Shown: positions 51,554 through 61,151 of the stretch, in pieces | Layout of the letters: the number at the start of each line of letters is the position of its first letter | Position numbering within the stretch: the first letter of the stretch is position 1 | Notes under the pieces: generated by a model | What the model was told of the DNA's origin: nothing | Seen by the model: only the letters and a program-made list of their open reading frames with translations | Database searches by the model: none | Source: Halostreptopolyspora alba | GTDB taxonomy: Bacteria > Actinomycetota > Actinomycetes > Streptosporangiales > Streptosporangiaceae | Length of the DNA stretch: 64,000 bases | Assembly (NCBI GenBank): GCA_003725585.1 | Contig: RJMB01000015.1 | Location: 1 to 64,000 of the forward strand | Reading direction: 5' to 3' | Program-made: the position numbers and the translations under genes

Positions 51554-52648
51554 GTGTCCAGGGGGTGGTTGGGCGGGGCCGGCCGCCTTGTTTCCGAGCG
51601 TCGTACCGTGACGCGGAGCGATCGGCGCTCCGTCCTCTCAGTGCTCAGGGAGGCCCGCAAGCTCGACGGCGACCTCAGCGGTGGCCTGCGCGGTCGGGGG
51701 GTGGGCAACGCCGCCCGGCGCGTCGGGCGGCTGCTGGACGCCGACGCCGTGGTGCTGGCCGACCTCGACGGCGTCGTGGCCCAGTACGGCACGCTGCCAC
51801 CCGACACCGACCTGGAGGCGCTGCTCGCCCAGGTGTACGGCCATGGCGGGGTGATCCGACAACCCCCGCTCTCCGCGGCTCCCCTGTTCGTCGCCGACGA
51901 CCTGGCCGGCTGTCTCGTGGTCAGTGGAGACATCGCCCAGAACGAGGTCAGCGAGGTCGCCGCTCTGGCCTCGGACCACCTGGACCACGCCGTGCTGCGC
52001 CTGTCCCGCGAGCGCATCGCGGCGGCGGACCTGCGCCGCCTCCGGGCACAGATATCGCCGCACTTCATGCACAACGCCCTGGCGGCCATCGCGGCGCTGA
52101 TCCACGCCGACCCCGAGCGCGCCCGGGAACTGCTGAGTGAGTTCGCCGACTATCTGCGCTACAGCTTCTCCTCGGCGGGCGACTACGCGACCGTGGCGGC
52201 GGAGCTGCAGGCCACCCAGACCTACCTGGAGCTGCAGCGGGCCCGGTTCCGGGACCGATTCGACGTCACCGTGCGGATCGCGCCCGAGGTGCTACCCGTG
52301 GCGATCCCGTTCCTGGTGGTCCAGCCGATCGTGGAGAACGCGGTCCGGCACGGGCTGGAGCCCAAGGCCGGCGGCGAGGGCCGCATCAGTGTCTCTGGGT
52401 TCGGCGAGGGACCGTTGTGCGTGATCGAGATCGAGGACGACGGGGTTGGTATGGATCCGGAGTTCGCGCGCTCCGTGCTCGCCGGAACCGGCCCGCCGGC
52501 GAAGGGAATCGGGCTGGCCAACGTCGACGAGCGGCTCCGCAAGGTCTACGGACCCGAGTACGGTCTGGTCGTCGAGACCGCACCGGAGAGCGGTACCAAA
52601 GTGATGATCCGGATACCTCGGTTCATGCGAGGAGTTGTAGCCGAATGA
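51554..52648 (+). CDS. LytS-type sensor histidine kinase
   Basis: 364 residues if started at GTG 51554; GTG 51608 is an alternative. No membrane helices are visible, so it is soluble. Residues about 40-150 form a GAF-like sensor (ADAVVLADLDGVVAQYGTLP, LFVADDLAGCLVVSGDIAQN). The His-kinase box is LRAQISPHFMHNALAAIAAL (HFxxN, LytS type), followed by the N box LVVQPIVENAVRHGLEPKAG and ATP boxes VIEIEDDGVGMDP and AKGIGLANVDERLRKVYG. Its cognate regulator overlaps by ATGA. The pair lies between actP and a second symporter and probably controls organic-acid uptake. Confidence 0.9.
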   Translation: MSRGWLGGAGRLVSERRTVTRSDRRSVLSVLREARKLDGDLSGGLRGRGVGNAARRVGRLLDADAVVLADLDGVVAQYGTLPPDTDLEALLAQVYGHGGVIRQPPLSAAPLFVADDLAGCLVVSGDIAQNEVSEVAALASDHLDHAVLRLSRERIAAADLRRLRAQISPHFMHNALAAIAALIHADPERARELLSEFADYLRYSFSSAGDYATVAAELQATQTYLELQRARFRDRFDVTVRIAPEVLPVAIPFLVVQPIVENAVRHGLEPKAGGEGRISVSGFGEGPLCVIEIEDDGVGMDPEFARSVLAGTGPPAKGIGLANVDERLRKVYGPEYGLVVETAPESGTKVMIRIPRFMRGVVAE

Positions 52649-53406
52649 GTGGATCGCTGCGTGTCCTCCTGGTGGAGGACGAGGCATCCGCGCGCGAGGA
52701 ACTGGCGTCCTTCCTGCGGGAGATGCCCGAGGTCGGTGAGGTCACCCCGGTGGAGGACGGGGCCAGCGTCGTGAAGCTGCTCGGCACCACCGGTTTCGAC
52801 GCCGCGTTCATCGACATCCTGATGCCGGGCCTGGACGGCATGGAGGTCGCCCGTGTGCTTGGGGCGCTGTCCGAGCCGCCCGCGATCGTGTTCGTCACCG
52901 CCTCGGAGGACCACGCGATCGAGGCGTTCGGGATCGGGGCGGTCGACTACCTGCTCAAACCGGTGAGGCGGGAACGACTCGCCGAGGCGCTCGGACGGAT
53001 CACCCGACAGCGGCGCGTGCGTGACGCCCCGGCCGGGGAGGACGAGCTCGACGTCGTGCGCGTGGAGTTCGCAGGTCGCACGGTCTTCGTGCGGCGCGAC
53101 GAGGTGCAGTACGTCGAGGCCCACGGCGACTACGTCCGGTTGCACACCGCCGGTGACACCCACCTCATCCGGCTGTCGTTGTCCCACCTGGAGGACGTCT
53201 GGGCCCACGCCGGGTTCGTCCGGGTGCACCGCGGCTACCTGGTCGCCGTCCCCTGGGTGCGCGATCTGCACGTGACCTCCTCCTCGGGTCTGGTGGCCAG
53301 CACGCCCGCCGGCGACGTGCCCGTCAGCCGGCGGCACTCTCGGACGCTCAAGGAGCGGCTGATGGAGGCGGCCCGCAACGACCAGCTGGGCCGGGCGACC
53401 CGGTGA
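52645..53406 (+). CDS. LytTR-type response regulator
   Basis: 253 residues from ATG 52645. The receiver domain has LLVEDEASAREELASFL, the phosphoacceptor Asp in FDAAFIDILMPGLDGME (about residue 57), FVTASEDHAIEAF and LLKPVRR. The LytTR DNA-binding domain (residues about 140-235) shows VRRDEVQYVEAHGDYVRLHT, FVRVHRGYLVAVPWVRDL and VPVSRRHSRTLKERLM. It is coupled with the LytS-like kinase upstream and the small membrane gene downstream, so one operon links regulation with the second symporter. Confidence 0.95.
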   Translation: MSGSLRVLLVEDEASAREELASFLREMPEVGEVTPVEDGASVVKLLGTTGFDAAFIDILMPGLDGMEVARVLGALSEPPAIVFVTASEDHAIEAFGIGAVDYLLKPVRRERLAEALGRITRQRRVRDAPAGEDELDVVRVEFAGRTVFVRRDEVQYVEAHGDYVRLHTAGDTHLIRLSLSHLEDVWAHAGFVRVHRGYLVAVPWVRDLHVTSSSGLVASTPAGDVPVSRRHSRTLKERLMEAARNDQLGRATR

Positions 53407-53798
53407 AACCGAGCCGCAGAGTCCGGGTCACCAGCCCGCAGACCCGCATCGCGCTCGCCCGCCGGCACCGCCCGGGCCAGCACCTGCTCCCGCTTCCGGC
53501 TCCCGCCGACGTCGCCGGTGCGCGCGCGGCGTTCCGGCGCCAGCGCAGGCTCGCCCTAGCGACGATGTCCGGGCTCGCCGCCACGGTGCTGGGGATGAGC
53601 GGGCTGGTCGCCGTGTTACCCACACTGGACCACGTGGGGGTGGCGGGCGTGCCACTGTCGTGGCTGCTGGCCGGTGTGGCGCCCTACCCCCTGTTGCTCG
53701 CCCTGGCGGTGCTGCACGTGCGGCGCGCCGAACGCGCCGAGGACGCCGAACGCGCCGAGGGCGGGCTCGCCGTGGACGAGCGACGGGACGGCCGATGA
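53403..53798 (+). CDS. Small two-helix membrane protein partnered with symporter
   Basis: 131 residues from a GTG at 53403 (GTGA overlap). The N-terminal 50 residues are basic; then LALATMSGLAATVLGMSGLV and PLSWLLAGVAPYPLLLALAV form two helices, followed by a charged tail rich in Glu and Arg. Size and position directly before a symporter gene recall DUF485 partners, though the DUF485 sequence pattern is weak. Its stop overlaps the symporter start (ATGA). Confidence 0.75.
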   Translation: MKPSRRVRVTSPQTRIALARRHRPGQHLLPLPAPADVAGARAAFRRQRRLALATMSGLAATVLGMSGLVAVLPTLDHVGVAGVPLSWLLAGVAPYPLLLALAVLHVRRAERAEDAERAEGGLAVDERRDGR

Positions 53799-55468
53799 CC
53801 GGAATCGTCGCGATCGGGTCCGTACTCGCGGCGAGCCTGCTCATCGGCATCTACGGGGTGCGGGCCGCGCGCAGCACCTCCGACTTCCTGATCGCCTCGC
53901 GTAAGGTCTCGCCGCGTTGGAACGCCATGGCGATCGCGGGGGAGTACCTCTCGGCGGCCTCGGTGCTCGGCCTCGCCGGGCTGGTGCTGAAGAACGGGTT
54001 GGGGACACTGTGGTACGCGGTCGGCTTCACCGCCGGCTACGTGGCGGTGGTCGCCCTGGTGGCCGGGCCGATGCGGCGCTCGGGCGCTTTCACCGTCCCC
54101 GACTTCGCCGAGTACCGACTGGGATCACCGCGACTGCGCAAACTCTCCGGATGCATCGTCCTGCTGATCATGCTGCTGTACCTGGTCCCCCAGTTCAAGG
54201 GTGCCGGGCTGGTGCTGAACCTGGTGAGTGGAACCCCCTACTGGGTCGGTGTGCTCCTCGCCGGGCTGGTGGTGAGCTTCTCGATCGTGGCGGGCGGGAT
54301 GCGGTCGGCCACCTACGTCCAGGGGTTCCACTATCTCGTCAAGCTCGCGTTCCTCGCGGTGCCCGCGGTCTACCTGCTCGTGCACGCCGGGGCCGACGCG
54401 CGGGGGGAGGTCCTGGAGCCGGACCGGGCGACCGAGTTCCGCGCGCGGACCACCGTGGAGTTCACCATCGACACGCGCCTGGAGGTCACCGAGCCGACCA
54501 CGGTGGAGCGGGCACCGGAGCGAGGGGAACCGGGAGAGCCCGACCGTCTCGCCTCGGGGACACACGACATCGCCTCCGGTGAGGAGCTGACATTCCCCGC
54601 CGGAGCGCCCGTTCCCGAGCCGACCGGTGTTCCCCAGCTCGGCGGCGAACAGTGGAGCCGCCCCCTGCTCGACATCGAGAACTCCGGCCACCCCCTGTTG
54701 GGTACCTGGTCCACGCTGCTCGCGCTGACACTGGGCGCGATGGGGCTGCCGCACGTCCTGATGCGGTTCCACACCAGCCCCACCGCGCGCACGGCCCGCC
54801 GGGTCGCGACCGGCGTGATCGCGCTGCTCGGGGTCTTCTACCTGTTCCCGGCGATCTACGGTCTGCTGGGGCGGGTCTTCACGCCGCAGCTGGTGCTCAA
54901 CGACGCGACCGACTCGGTCACGGTTTTGCTTCCCGCCCAGGTGGTGCCCGGAGCCCTGGGCTCGGTTCTCACCGCGCTGGTCGCCGCCGGCGCGTTCGGC
55001 GCGTTCCTGTCCACGTCCTCCGGGCTGTTGCTGGCGCTGGCCGGTGGACTCTCGCACGACCTGTTCAGCGGCAGCGTGCCGCGCCTGCGGGTGGCCGTGG
55101 TGGTGGGGACGACCGTGGCGGTGCTGATCGCTCTGCCGGCCTTCCGGGTCGACATCAACGTCCTGGTTGGTTGGGCGTTCGCGGTGGCCGCCTCGACTTT
55201 CTGTCCCCTGCTGGTGCTCGGAATCTGGTGGCGCAGACTGACGCTCACCGGCGCGACGGTCGGCCTCGCGATCGGCGCGGCCACCTCCACGGGAGCGGTG
55301 GCCCTGTCCACCGTGACCACCCTGGACCCGGGGCTGCTCACGTTGCTGCTCGCGCAACCCGCCGCCTGGACGGTGCCGCTGGCCTTCGCGACCATGATCG
55401 GGATCTCACTCCTGGGCACCGAGCCCGACTGGGCGGAGCACGCGTTGCTGCGGCTGCACGCGCCGTGA
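53795..55468 (+). CDS. Sodium:solute symporter family protein with large extracytoplasmic insert
   Basis: 558 residues from ATG 53795. SSS features: RSTSDFLIASRKVSPRWNAM, AGEYLSAASVLGLAGLVL, GFTAGYVAVVALVAGPMRRS, IVAGGMRSATYVQGFHYLVK, GAMGLPHVLMRFHTSPTART and FGAFLSTSSGLLLALAGGLS. It differs from ActP by an insert of about 100 hydrophilic, Glu/Thr-rich residues (about 195-300) after helix 6. It probably imports a carboxylic acid; substrate unknown. It is the last gene of the kinase-regulator operon. Confidence 0.9.
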   Translation: MTGIVAIGSVLAASLLIGIYGVRAARSTSDFLIASRKVSPRWNAMAIAGEYLSAASVLGLAGLVLKNGLGTLWYAVGFTAGYVAVVALVAGPMRRSGAFTVPDFAEYRLGSPRLRKLSGCIVLLIMLLYLVPQFKGAGLVLNLVSGTPYWVGVLLAGLVVSFSIVAGGMRSATYVQGFHYLVKLAFLAVPAVYLLVHAGADARGEVLEPDRATEFRARTTVEFTIDTRLEVTEPTTVERAPERGEPGEPDRLASGTHDIASGEELTFPAGAPVPEPTGVPQLGGEQWSRPLLDIENSGHPLLGTWSTLLALTLGAMGLPHVLMRFHTSPTARTARRVATGVIALLGVFYLFPAIYGLLGRVFTPQLVLNDATDSVTVLLPAQVVPGALGSVLTALVAAGAFGAFLSTSSGLLLALAGGLSHDLFSGSVPRLRVAVVVGTTVAVLIALPAFRVDINVLVGWAFAVAASTFCPLLVLGIWWRRLTLTGATVGLAIGAATSTGAVALSTVTTLDPGLLTLLLAQPAAWTVPLAFATMIGISLLGTEPDWAEHALLRLHAP

Positions 55469-55692
55469 CTCAACCCCGCCGCGCACGGGCGCGCGAGGTG
55501 CCACCCACCCCGCGAGAGACGTACGGTGGGCGAGCCATGAAGTGAGACCGATGTGGGCAGTTGGCCACCGGGGGGCGGTGATCCGGTACCGCTCGCGCGG
55601 CGCGCGCCGGTGGAGCCGCGTTACCGTGCTGGGGGGCTGTAGCGACGCGCCGGCCCGAGCACAGAGCACGACGTTCGAGGAGGAGTCACCTC

Positions 55693-57453
55693 ATGTCCGG
55701 ACGGTACGGCGGCGGTGGCCGCCGGCACGGAGGGCGCCCGGACCACCAAGGGCGGGGACGGCCCGAGGAGCCCGAGATTCGCGGCAGGCGCGACGACGCC
55801 CGCCTCCGTGAGGAACTGCGGCGCATGTCCGGGTCCTCGTACGGGCGCTACAAGTCACTGCGGGGTGACTGGGATTTCGGGGACTTCACGCTGAGCATCG
55901 ACCGGGTGCAGTCCGACCCGTTCGCCCCACCCTCCCGGATCTCGGTGCGGGTGCCGGCCGACGTGGTCGCGTTGCCGGACCACGCGTGGCGTTCCCCGGT
56001 GCGTCGCCGCGCCACCGCCGACTACCTGGTCCGCCGCGCCTACCGGGTGCTCAAGGGGGCGAAGCTGCGGATCGACGCCGGTGAGCAGGAGGTCATCGAG
56101 CGTGCCTCCGGTCAGATCGAGCAGGGTGACCTCCTGCTGCGGCTGGGAATCGAGCTTCCCGGCCACGGGCGCAAGATCGACGCGCGTACCGCCGAGTCCG
56201 AGCTGTGCGAGCGGCTGCCCGACATGGTGGACGCGTTGCGGTGGGACGAGCTCGACCAGGACGAGGCCGTCGCGTTCGCCGACACGGTCGAGGACACGGT
56301 CGCGCTGCGCGCGGAACTGCCCGCGCTGGGCCTCGTGGCGTTCGTGGCCGACGGCTCGGTGCTGCCGCGCCACAGCGGTGTCAGCGACCGCCCGATGGAC
56401 GACTCCAAGGTGGTGCCGTTCACCGCCCCCGAGTCGCTGAGGGCGAGTGTCAAACTGCCGCACCGGGGTGAGGTCTCGGGCCTGGGGATCCCCGAAGGGA
56501 TCACGCTCATCGTCGGCGGCGGGTTCCACGGCAAGTCCACGCTGCTGCACGCGCTGGAGCGAGGCGTCTACGACCACATCCCGGGTGACGGCCGCGAACT
56601 CGTCGTCACCCGGCCCGACGCCGTGAAGATCCGTGCCGAGGAGGGGCGCAGGGTGGAGCGCACCGACGTGAGCGCGTTCGTGCGCAACCTGCCCACCGGC
56701 GCCGACACCGGTGACTTCCGCAGCGACAACGCCTCGGGCTCCACCTCCCAGGCGGCCAACATCAGCGAGTCGCTGGAGGCGGGTTCCACCACCCTGCTGG
56801 TGGACGAGGACACCACCGCCACCAACCTGATGATCCGCGACACCCGGATGCAGGCCCTGGTGCACGGCGACCGGGAACCCCTGACCCCCTTCGTCGACCT
56901 GGTGCGGCCGCTGCACCGGGACCACGGGGTCTCGACGGTGCTCGTCATGGGCGGCAGTGGTGACTACTTCGACGTCGCCGACAATGTCGTGATGCTCGAC
57001 GGCTACCGGCCCTACGACGTCACAGAGCGCGCGCGTGAGCTCTCCTCGGAGCGTACCGACGCCACCTACCACGCGCCGGCGCACCGCGTCGTCGACCAGC
57101 GCTCGGTCAACGCCAACGCGCGCGGCCGGACCAAGCTCAAACGGCGCGACATGGACGTCCTCACGTTCGGCGAGACCGACATCGACGTCCGGCATCTGGC
57201 CCAGCTCGTCGACCCGGGCCAGATCGTGGGTGTTGGCCTGGCACTGCGGCTCCTCTCCGAGGACGGGCTGCTCGGTGACGACCGCAGTCTCGCCGAGGCG
57301 CTCGACGCCCTCGACGAGCGGCTGGCCAACGACGGCGTGGCCGCGCTCGGCCGTGGCTTCGCCGGTGACTACGCCCTCCCGCGCCGGTTCGAGATCGCCG
57401 CCGCGCTCAACCGGCTGCGCACCCTACGCGTGCGCGCGCTGCGCCGAACGTAG
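55693..57453 (+). CDS. ABC-class P-loop ATPase (COG3044 family)
   Basis: 586 residues from ATG 55693, with GGAGGAG upstream. After a Gly/Arg-rich N-terminus the COG3044 pattern appears: YGRYKSLRGDWDFGDFTLSI, RVQSDPFAPPSRISVRVPAD, GIPEGITLIVGGGFHGKSTL (Walker A), FVRNLPTGADTGDFRSDNAS (ABC-signature-like), STTLLVDEDTTATNLMIRD (Walker B) and HGVSTVLVMGGSGDYFDVAD. It is a stand-alone ATPase without transporter subunits; a nucleic-acid role has been suggested for relatives. The G/R-rich tail at the start would favour RNA binding. Monocistronic. Confidence 0.9.
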   Translation: MSGRYGGGGRRHGGRPDHQGRGRPEEPEIRGRRDDARLREELRRMSGSSYGRYKSLRGDWDFGDFTLSIDRVQSDPFAPPSRISVRVPADVVALPDHAWRSPVRRRATADYLVRRAYRVLKGAKLRIDAGEQEVIERASGQIEQGDLLLRLGIELPGHGRKIDARTAESELCERLPDMVDALRWDELDQDEAVAFADTVEDTVALRAELPALGLVAFVADGSVLPRHSGVSDRPMDDSKVVPFTAPESLRASVKLPHRGEVSGLGIPEGITLIVGGGFHGKSTLLHALERGVYDHIPGDGRELVVTRPDAVKIRAEEGRRVERTDVSAFVRNLPTGADTGDFRSDNASGSTSQAANISESLEAGSTTLLVDEDTTATNLMIRDTRMQALVHGDREPLTPFVDLVRPLHRDHGVSTVLVMGGSGDYFDVADNVVMLDGYRPYDVTERARELSSERTDATYHAPAHRVVDQRSVNANARGRTKLKRRDMDVLTFGETDIDVRHLAQLVDPGQIVGVGLALRLLSEDGLLGDDRSLAEALDALDERLANDGVAALGRGFAGDYALPRRFEIAAALNRLRTLRVRALRRT

Positions 57454-57667
57454 GGGTGGATCGGGGAACAGCGCGCGGTAGGTGGACGTTGCCGTTGAAC
57501 GGATATGTCAGTGGAGATCGGTACTCTCAACCGGTGGTTCCGGTCCTACCGCGCGCGCCCGTCCGGGCCGCGGTGCCCGGGCGTTGGTGGGTCCGTGTGC
57601 GCACGTGCCCCGTGGTCGAGGACGCGCGGCCACCTGAGCGACCCCGAGAATATGGAGACCCGTCAAG

Positions 57668-58588
57668 GTGCGTGATCCCGCAGAGCTCTACGAACTCCGT
57701 CCCGGCTACGACCTCGCCGGTCCGGCGATGCTGGTCATCCTCGACGGGTTCGTCGACGCCGGATCGGTTGGCAAGCAGGCCGCCGAAACGCTGTTCGACG
57801 CCTTCGACGCCGAGGAGGTCGCGACCTTCGACGTTGACCGGCTGGTCGACTACCGGGCCCGGCGTCCCGTCATGACCTTCGTCGAGAACACCTGGAGTGA
57901 GTACGAAGCCCCCAAGCTCGCCCTCTACCTGATGCACGATACCGAGGGCACCCCGTTCCTGCTGCTGCACGGTCCCGAACCCGACCGCGAGTGGGAGGCG
58001 TTCGCCGAGGCCGTGCGCGGGCTGGTCGAGCGGTTCTCGGTGAGCCTCACCGTGGGTCTGCACGGCATCCCCATGTCCGTGCCGCACACCCGCCCGAGCA
58101 CCGTAACCCCGCACGCGACACGCCCCGAGCTGGTCGCCGAGCATGTGCCCTGGATCGGCCGGGTGCAGGTCCCGGCCAGTGCCGCGTCCCTGTTGGAGTT
58201 CCGCATGGGAGGCGCCGGCCACGACTTCATCGGCTACGCAGTGCACGTGCCGTCCTACCTGGCCCAGTCGGAGTATCCGCGCGCGGCGATCGCCGCTCTG
58301 GGATACGTCAGTGGTGCCACCGGGCTCGCCCTGCCCACCGCCAAGCTGGAGGAGAGCGCCGAGAGCGCCGACGCGGAGATCGAGGAGCAGGTCGCGGCCT
58401 CCGACGAGATCCAACAGGTCGTGGCCAACCTCGAACGGCAGTACGACGACATCATGTCGGCGCGCCAGTCCGGAGACGGAACCGAGACCCTGCTCTCCAG
58501 CAACGAATCCGGGCTGCCCACCGCCGACGAGCTCGGCGACGAGCTGGAGCGTTACCTGGCCGAGCGCGAGCGCGGCGGTGACGGCTGA
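57668..58588 (+). CDS. PAC2-family protein (proteasome assembly chaperone-like)
   Basis: 306 residues from a GTG at 57668. PAC2 features: [80 protein letters not shown] and [17 protein letters not shown] ([20 protein letters not shown]). Actinobacterial PAC2 proteins are widespread with unclear function, possibly linked to proteasome or ligand binding. The C-terminal 70 residues are an acidic coiled coil. pyrD begins three bases downstream, so the two are co-transcribed. Confidence 0.9.
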   Translation: MRDPAELYELRPGYDLAGPAMLVILDGFVDAGSVGKQAAETLFDAFDAEEVATFDVDRLVDYRARRPVMTFVENTWSEYEAPKLALYLMHDTEGTPFLLLHGPEPDREWEAFAEAVRGLVERFSVSLTVGLHGIPMSVPHTRPSTVTPHATRPELVAEHVPWIGRVQVPASAASLLEFRMGGAGHDFIGYAVHVPSYLAQSEYPRAAIAALGYVSGATGLALPTAKLEESAESADAEIEEQVAASDEIQQVVANLERQYDDIMSARQSGDGTETLLSSNESGLPTADELGDELERYLAERERGGDG

Positions 58589-58590
58589 CC

Positions 58591-59736
58591 GTGCTCTACC
58601 AGCTGCTCTTCCACACCGTGTTGCGGCACGCCGACGCCGAGACCGCCCACCGGCTCAGCTTCGCCGCGCTGCGTGGGCTCTCGGCGGTCCCCGGGGCCAG
58701 CGACGTCATGACCAGGCTGCTGGGCCCGCGAGAGTCGGAGCTGACCGTGCGCGCGTTCGGCCGGGTGTTGCCCGGACCGCTCGGCCTGGCCGCGGGGTTC
58801 GACAAGAACGCCGAGGGAGTAACCGGGCTCACCGCGCTTGGATTCGGCTTCGTCGAGGTGGGGACCGTGACGGCTCACCCGCAGGAGGGCAACCCGCGGC
58901 CGCGGATGTTCCGCCTGGTTCCCGACCGCGCGATCGTCAACCGGATGGGGTTCAACAACGACGGCGCGGCGGCCGTGGCCGAACGCCTGTTCGCCCAGCG
59001 CCTCAGGGAGGAGAGGGGGCGGGCGCGCCACGCCGACGGGGGCGCCCCTTTCATCGGGGTCAACATCGGCAAGACCAAGGTGGTCCCCGGCGCGGAGGCC
59101 ACGAAGGACTACGTGGCCAGTGCCCGCGAGCTGGCCGGGTTCGCCGACTACCTGGTGATCAACGTCAGCTCGCCGAACACACCCGGACTGCGCGCCCTGC
59201 AGGCCGTCGAGGAGCTTCGCCCCCTGTTGGCGGAGGTGCGCTCCACCCTCGACTCCGAGGGGCACCGGACGCTACCCCTGCTGGTCAAGATCGCTCCGGA
59301 CCTGGCCGACGCCGACATCGACGCCGTGGCCGACCTCGCGTTGGACCTCGGGCTCGACGGCATCATCGCCACCAACACCACGATCGGTCGTGGCGGGCTG
59401 CGGAGTGCCCCCGAGAGGGTCGCCGCGGCCGGGGCCGGCGGGCTTTCCGGGGCGCCACTGCGGCACCGCTCACTCGAGGTGCTGCGACGGCTGCGCGCCC
59501 GCGTTGGCGACCGGCTCGTCCTGGTGGCCGTGGGAGGGATCGAGACCCCTCACGATGCCTGGGAGCGTGTCCGGGCGGGCGCCACCCTGGTCCAGGGCTA
59601 CACGGGTCTCGTCTACGGTGGCCCGCTGTGGCCGCGCCGGATGCACAAGGGGTTGACGCGGCTGCTCCGCGCCGCCGGGTACGCCTCGGTCAACGACGCG
59701 GTCGGTACCGGTGCCAGCGACACGGCGGGCCATTAG
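58591..59736 (+). CDS. pyrD: Dihydroorotate dehydrogenase (quinone, class 2)
   Basis: 381 residues from GTG 58591. The amphipathic N-terminal helix of class 2 enzymes ([20 protein letters not shown]) is present, then [73 protein letters not shown] with the catalytic Ser, NTTIGRGGL and [20 protein letters not shown]. It oxidises dihydroorotate to orotate in pyrimidine synthesis with quinone as acceptor, at the membrane. Confidence 0.96.
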   Translation: MLYQLLFHTVLRHADAETAHRLSFAALRGLSAVPGASDVMTRLLGPRESELTVRAFGRVLPGPLGLAAGFDKNAEGVTGLTALGFGFVEVGTVTAHPQEGNPRPRMFRLVPDRAIVNRMGFNNDGAAAVAERLFAQRLREERGRARHADGGAPFIGVNIGKTKVVPGAEATKDYVASARELAGFADYLVINVSSPNTPGLRALQAVEELRPLLAEVRSTLDSEGHRTLPLLVKIAPDLADADIDAVADLALDLGLDGIIATNTTIGRGGLRSAPERVAAAGAGGLSGAPLRHRSLEVLRRLRARVGDRLVLVAVGGIETPHDAWERVRAGATLVQGYTGLVYGGPLWPRRMHKGLTRLLRAAGYASVNDAVGTGASDTAGH

Positions 59737-59821
59737 CCACGCCGGCCACGCCGGACGGGGCCGACCGCCAAGCTCAGTGGGGTGATCCCGCGGTACTCGT
59801 CGTGGTGCACGCGGCCGCGGG

Positions 59822-60607
59822 CTAGTGTCCCGGGGCGGGAAGCTGCTCACGCGCCGATGGGCTGTCTCGGTAGTGGGCGATCGCGGACACCACCTCCTCG
59901 GGATCGACGCGGAGGTGGTGTCCGGGATAACCCACGTCCATGCCGAAGCTCCCGCGGTTGGTGCCGTGCAGCCACCGGTTCAGGCCGGTGAGCTCGATCA
60001 GCTCGGGTGCGTGGGCCAGCAGCGCGATATGGGACTGGCCGGAGACGACGCCCACATAGGCTCGGGCGAAGTCGTCCCAGCGCACCCACGCCCGGCCAGC
60101 GGGGGCTCGGAGGTAGATCCCCTCGGGTAGCAGCGCGACCCCCTGGGGTACCCCGAACAGTGACCGCACCGTCAGGACACCGCACACCCCGAAGAAGCCG
60201 ACCGCCACCGCTCCGATGACGACGAGGGCCAGGGAGGGAATCCGTACCGGGGGGGACGATTGGGACAGCCCCATGGCCACCGTCCACGCGCCGAGGAGTA
60301 CGAAGAGCACCGAACCAACGGCGCCGGCGAGCGCGATCCCGCGCCGGCCGGGAAACACCACCCCCACGGTCCGGGTGGTGTAGCGGTGGGCGCCGGGGAG
60401 CGTGCCACGGACGGCACCGGTCCAGCCGCTTTCGTCACCCGAACCGGGAGCGCGGCGGGGGCGGCGGCTCATGACCAGGACGATCACACCGCAGCCACCG
60501 AAGAACAGCAGGCCGAGGTAGCCCCACGCCTCACCGGTGAGCACCAGGATCCCGGACATCAGGATCGTGACGGTGAACGCCACGATGAGCTTCGTCTTGT
60601 TTCCCAT
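59822..60607 (-). CDS. Membrane protein of unknown function
   Basis: 261 residues from ATG 60607. Two hydrophobic helices open the protein (LIVAFTVTILMSGILVLTG, GYLGLLFFGGCGVIVLVMS), followed by a polar segment, two more helices (LAGAVGSVLFVLLGAWTVAM, LALVVIGAVAVGFFGVCGVL) and a soluble C-terminal region (VALLPEGIYLRAPAGRAWVR, HIALLAHAPELIELTGLNRW) resembling a bacterial PH-like domain. Function unknown. It is convergent with pyrD and alone on its strand. Confidence 0.75.
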   Translation of the reverse strand: MGNKTKLIVAFTVTILMSGILVLTGEAWGYLGLLFFGGCGVIVLVMSRRPRRAPGSGDESGWTGAVRGTLPGAHRYTTRTVGVVFPGRRGIALAGAVGSVLFVLLGAWTVAMGLSQSSPPVRIPSLALVVIGAVAVGFFGVCGVLTVRSLFGVPQGVALLPEGIYLRAPAGRAWVRWDDFARAYVGVVSGQSHIALLAHAPELIELTGLNRWLHGTNRGSFGMDVGYPGHHLRVDPEEVVSAIAHYRDSPSAREQLPAPGH

Positions 60608-61151
60608 AGGGGAATCAACGATAGGGCAGCATCGGCGGGCGCACTACACGTGAGGCCAACAGAGGGGCGGCGGTGCGCGGCTACTGGAGGGCGAGCACTT
60701 CGGTCGTGAGCGCTTCCGCGTGAGGACGTGCCCACAGGGTCGCCTGGAACGCGGCTCTCTCGTCCCGCCAGGTGTGCTCGTCGAGGTCACGAGGCGTGGG
60801 GCCGCGTCGCCGAGCATCGCGTGCGCGAGTGCCGCGCCCTCCCCCTCCTCCCCTTGGAGGAGGGGACGCTGTGAGTGCGTTCGTGGTCCTGACACGGGTA
60901 CCCGTGTCAGCCACAGGGGGTGTGGGCGGGCGTGATTCGTGCGTGCCTGGGTGTCTCCCGCGCTCCGCCCACGCGTGGCCGGTGGACCGGGGCGCCCCTT
61001 GGGGAGCTGCCGTCTCCCGCTGGGTCGTGAGGGTGGGCCTCACCGCTCTGCCATACCCGAGTCCCGGAGAGACATGTCCTCAGCGCGATGAGTCACGGCG
61101 TTGTGGAGAGTCGGTACCGCGAAAGTAGTCGAGAAGCGTGGGAGGTGGGCG
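60608..61151. other. Gene-free region with hairpin and long palindrome
   Basis: About 540 bases. A minus-strand frame from 61043 to 60681 exists but its first two thirds are low-complexity and no ribosome binding site is evident, so I do not call it. A hairpin with 10-base arms lies at 60842-60865 and a perfect 22-bp palindrome at 60889-60910 with half-site CTGACACGGGT. The ribosome binding site of the next gene is at about 61140. Confidence 0.5.

Noticed and set aside
60681..61043. 120-residue minus-strand ORF.
   Set aside because: The first 80 residues are low-complexity and read through the palindrome and hairpin; no ribosome binding site; no family resemblance.
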